Assembly (NCBI RefSeq): GCF_014649395.1
Contig: NZ_BMSY01000001.1
Span: forward strand, 868,001 to 932,000
Source of the DNA: Streptomyces aureoverticillatus
GTDB lineage: Bacteria > Actinomycetota > Actinomycetes > Streptomycetales > Streptomycetaceae
Reading direction: 5' to 3'
DNA: 64,000 nt
The notes under the pieces were generated by a model. That model was not told the origin of the DNA. It saw nothing but the letters and a program-made list of their open reading frames with translations, and searched no databases. This document shows, one piece after another, positions 63,792 to 64,000 of the stretch. Within the stretch, counting starts at the first letter, position 1; each line of letters opens with the position of its first letter. The translations under genes and the position numbers were made by a program.

Positions 63792-64000
63792 CTACTTGTA
63801 CCGGTAGACGATCCGGCCACGCGTCAGGTCGTACGGAGACAGCTCCACCACGACCCGGTCGTCAGGGAGGATGCGGATGTAGTGCATACGCATCTTGCCG
63901 CTGATGTGTGCCAGGACCTGGTGGCCGTTCTGGAGCTCCACCTTGAACATGGCGTTCGGAAGAGACTCGACGACAGTGCCTTCGATCTCGATGGCACCTT
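63792..64000 (-). CDS. infA: Translation initiation factor IF-1 (N-terminus beyond window)
   Basis: S1-like OB-fold factor that occupies the ribosomal A site at initiation. The visible 69 residues read [20 protein letters not shown] through [20 protein letters not shown] and end RGRIVYRYK. Only about four N-terminal codons are missing beyond base 64000. 57 bp upstream of rpmJ. Confidence 0.96.
   Translation of the reverse strand, partial: GAIEIEGTVVESLPNAMFKVELQNGHQVLAHISGKMRMHYIRILPDDRVVVELSPYDLTRGRIVYRYK

Overview
The window reads as chromosomal DNA of a Streptomyces. It has very high GC, GTG starts are common, and several loci are typical of that genus: the sporulation regulators BldM and WhiD beside sigma factor ShbA, groES-groEL1 behind two CIRCE operators, a GuaB/GuaB3 pair, and the TsaB-RimI-TsaD/TsaE, Alr-GlmS and ribosomal S13-S11-alpha-L17 blocks. 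From memory the gene order matches the S. coelicolor region around SCO4720-SCO4780. That comparison is recollection, not a search.

Layout. 1-2768: a GMC oxidoreductase (cut by the window edge) and a succinic-semialdehyde-type dehydrogenase. 2964-14030: five consecutive co-oriented transmembrane eukaryotic-type Ser/Thr kinases; the fourth in coordinate order (8525-11407) is a clear pseudokinase with a very long repeat-rich insertion. 14238-18184: glpD, a nucleotide-sugar dehydrogenase that lacks its catalytic cysteine, and a small membrane protein. 18303-21073: guaB3 and guaB, each followed by a strong hairpin terminator. 21733-23926: shbA, bldM (with a recognisable sigma-BldN promoter) and whiD. 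24091-26598: a LysR regulator divergent from a MOSC protein, then an SDR. 26794-29033: groEL1, groES and their HrcA-type operators. 29073-31625: a small lipoprotein, a polysaccharide deacetylase and a methyltransferase.

31626-35098 is a degenerate accessory patch. It holds a helicase remnant with a broken P-loop, a CCA-encoding tRNA-like gene, short membrane proteins, frameshifted fragments and dispersed-repeat DNA. 35099-39349 is a possible regulatory unit: an ECF42-type sigma factor, a DGPF (YCII) protein and an MFS exporter in one direction, and a TetR regulator divergent behind two palindromic operators.

39477-50130 carries the t6A tRNA-modification genes (tsaB, rimI, tsaD, and tsaE a little away), a small Cys-containing protein under a predicted iron box, a hydrolase, alanine racemase, NAD(P)HX repair and holo-ACP synthase. 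50226-55602 carries glmS, coaA, a DUF389 protein and glmM, so amino-sugar precursor genes cluster here. 55796-64000 carries rpsI-rplM, a GT87-type mannosyltransferase, a membrane-anchored protein, truA and the rplQ-rpoA-rpsK-rpsM-rpmJ-infA block (infA cut by the right edge).

Dispersed intergenic repeats recur in at least three families: around 1084/26601/61284, 21455/57241 and 35008/57487. There is also a local array of ~56-62-bp units at 47923-48218. The observations most worth following are the kinase/pseudokinase array, the iron-box small Cys protein, the Cys-less sugar dehydrogenase and the MFS-DGPF-ECF42 unit.
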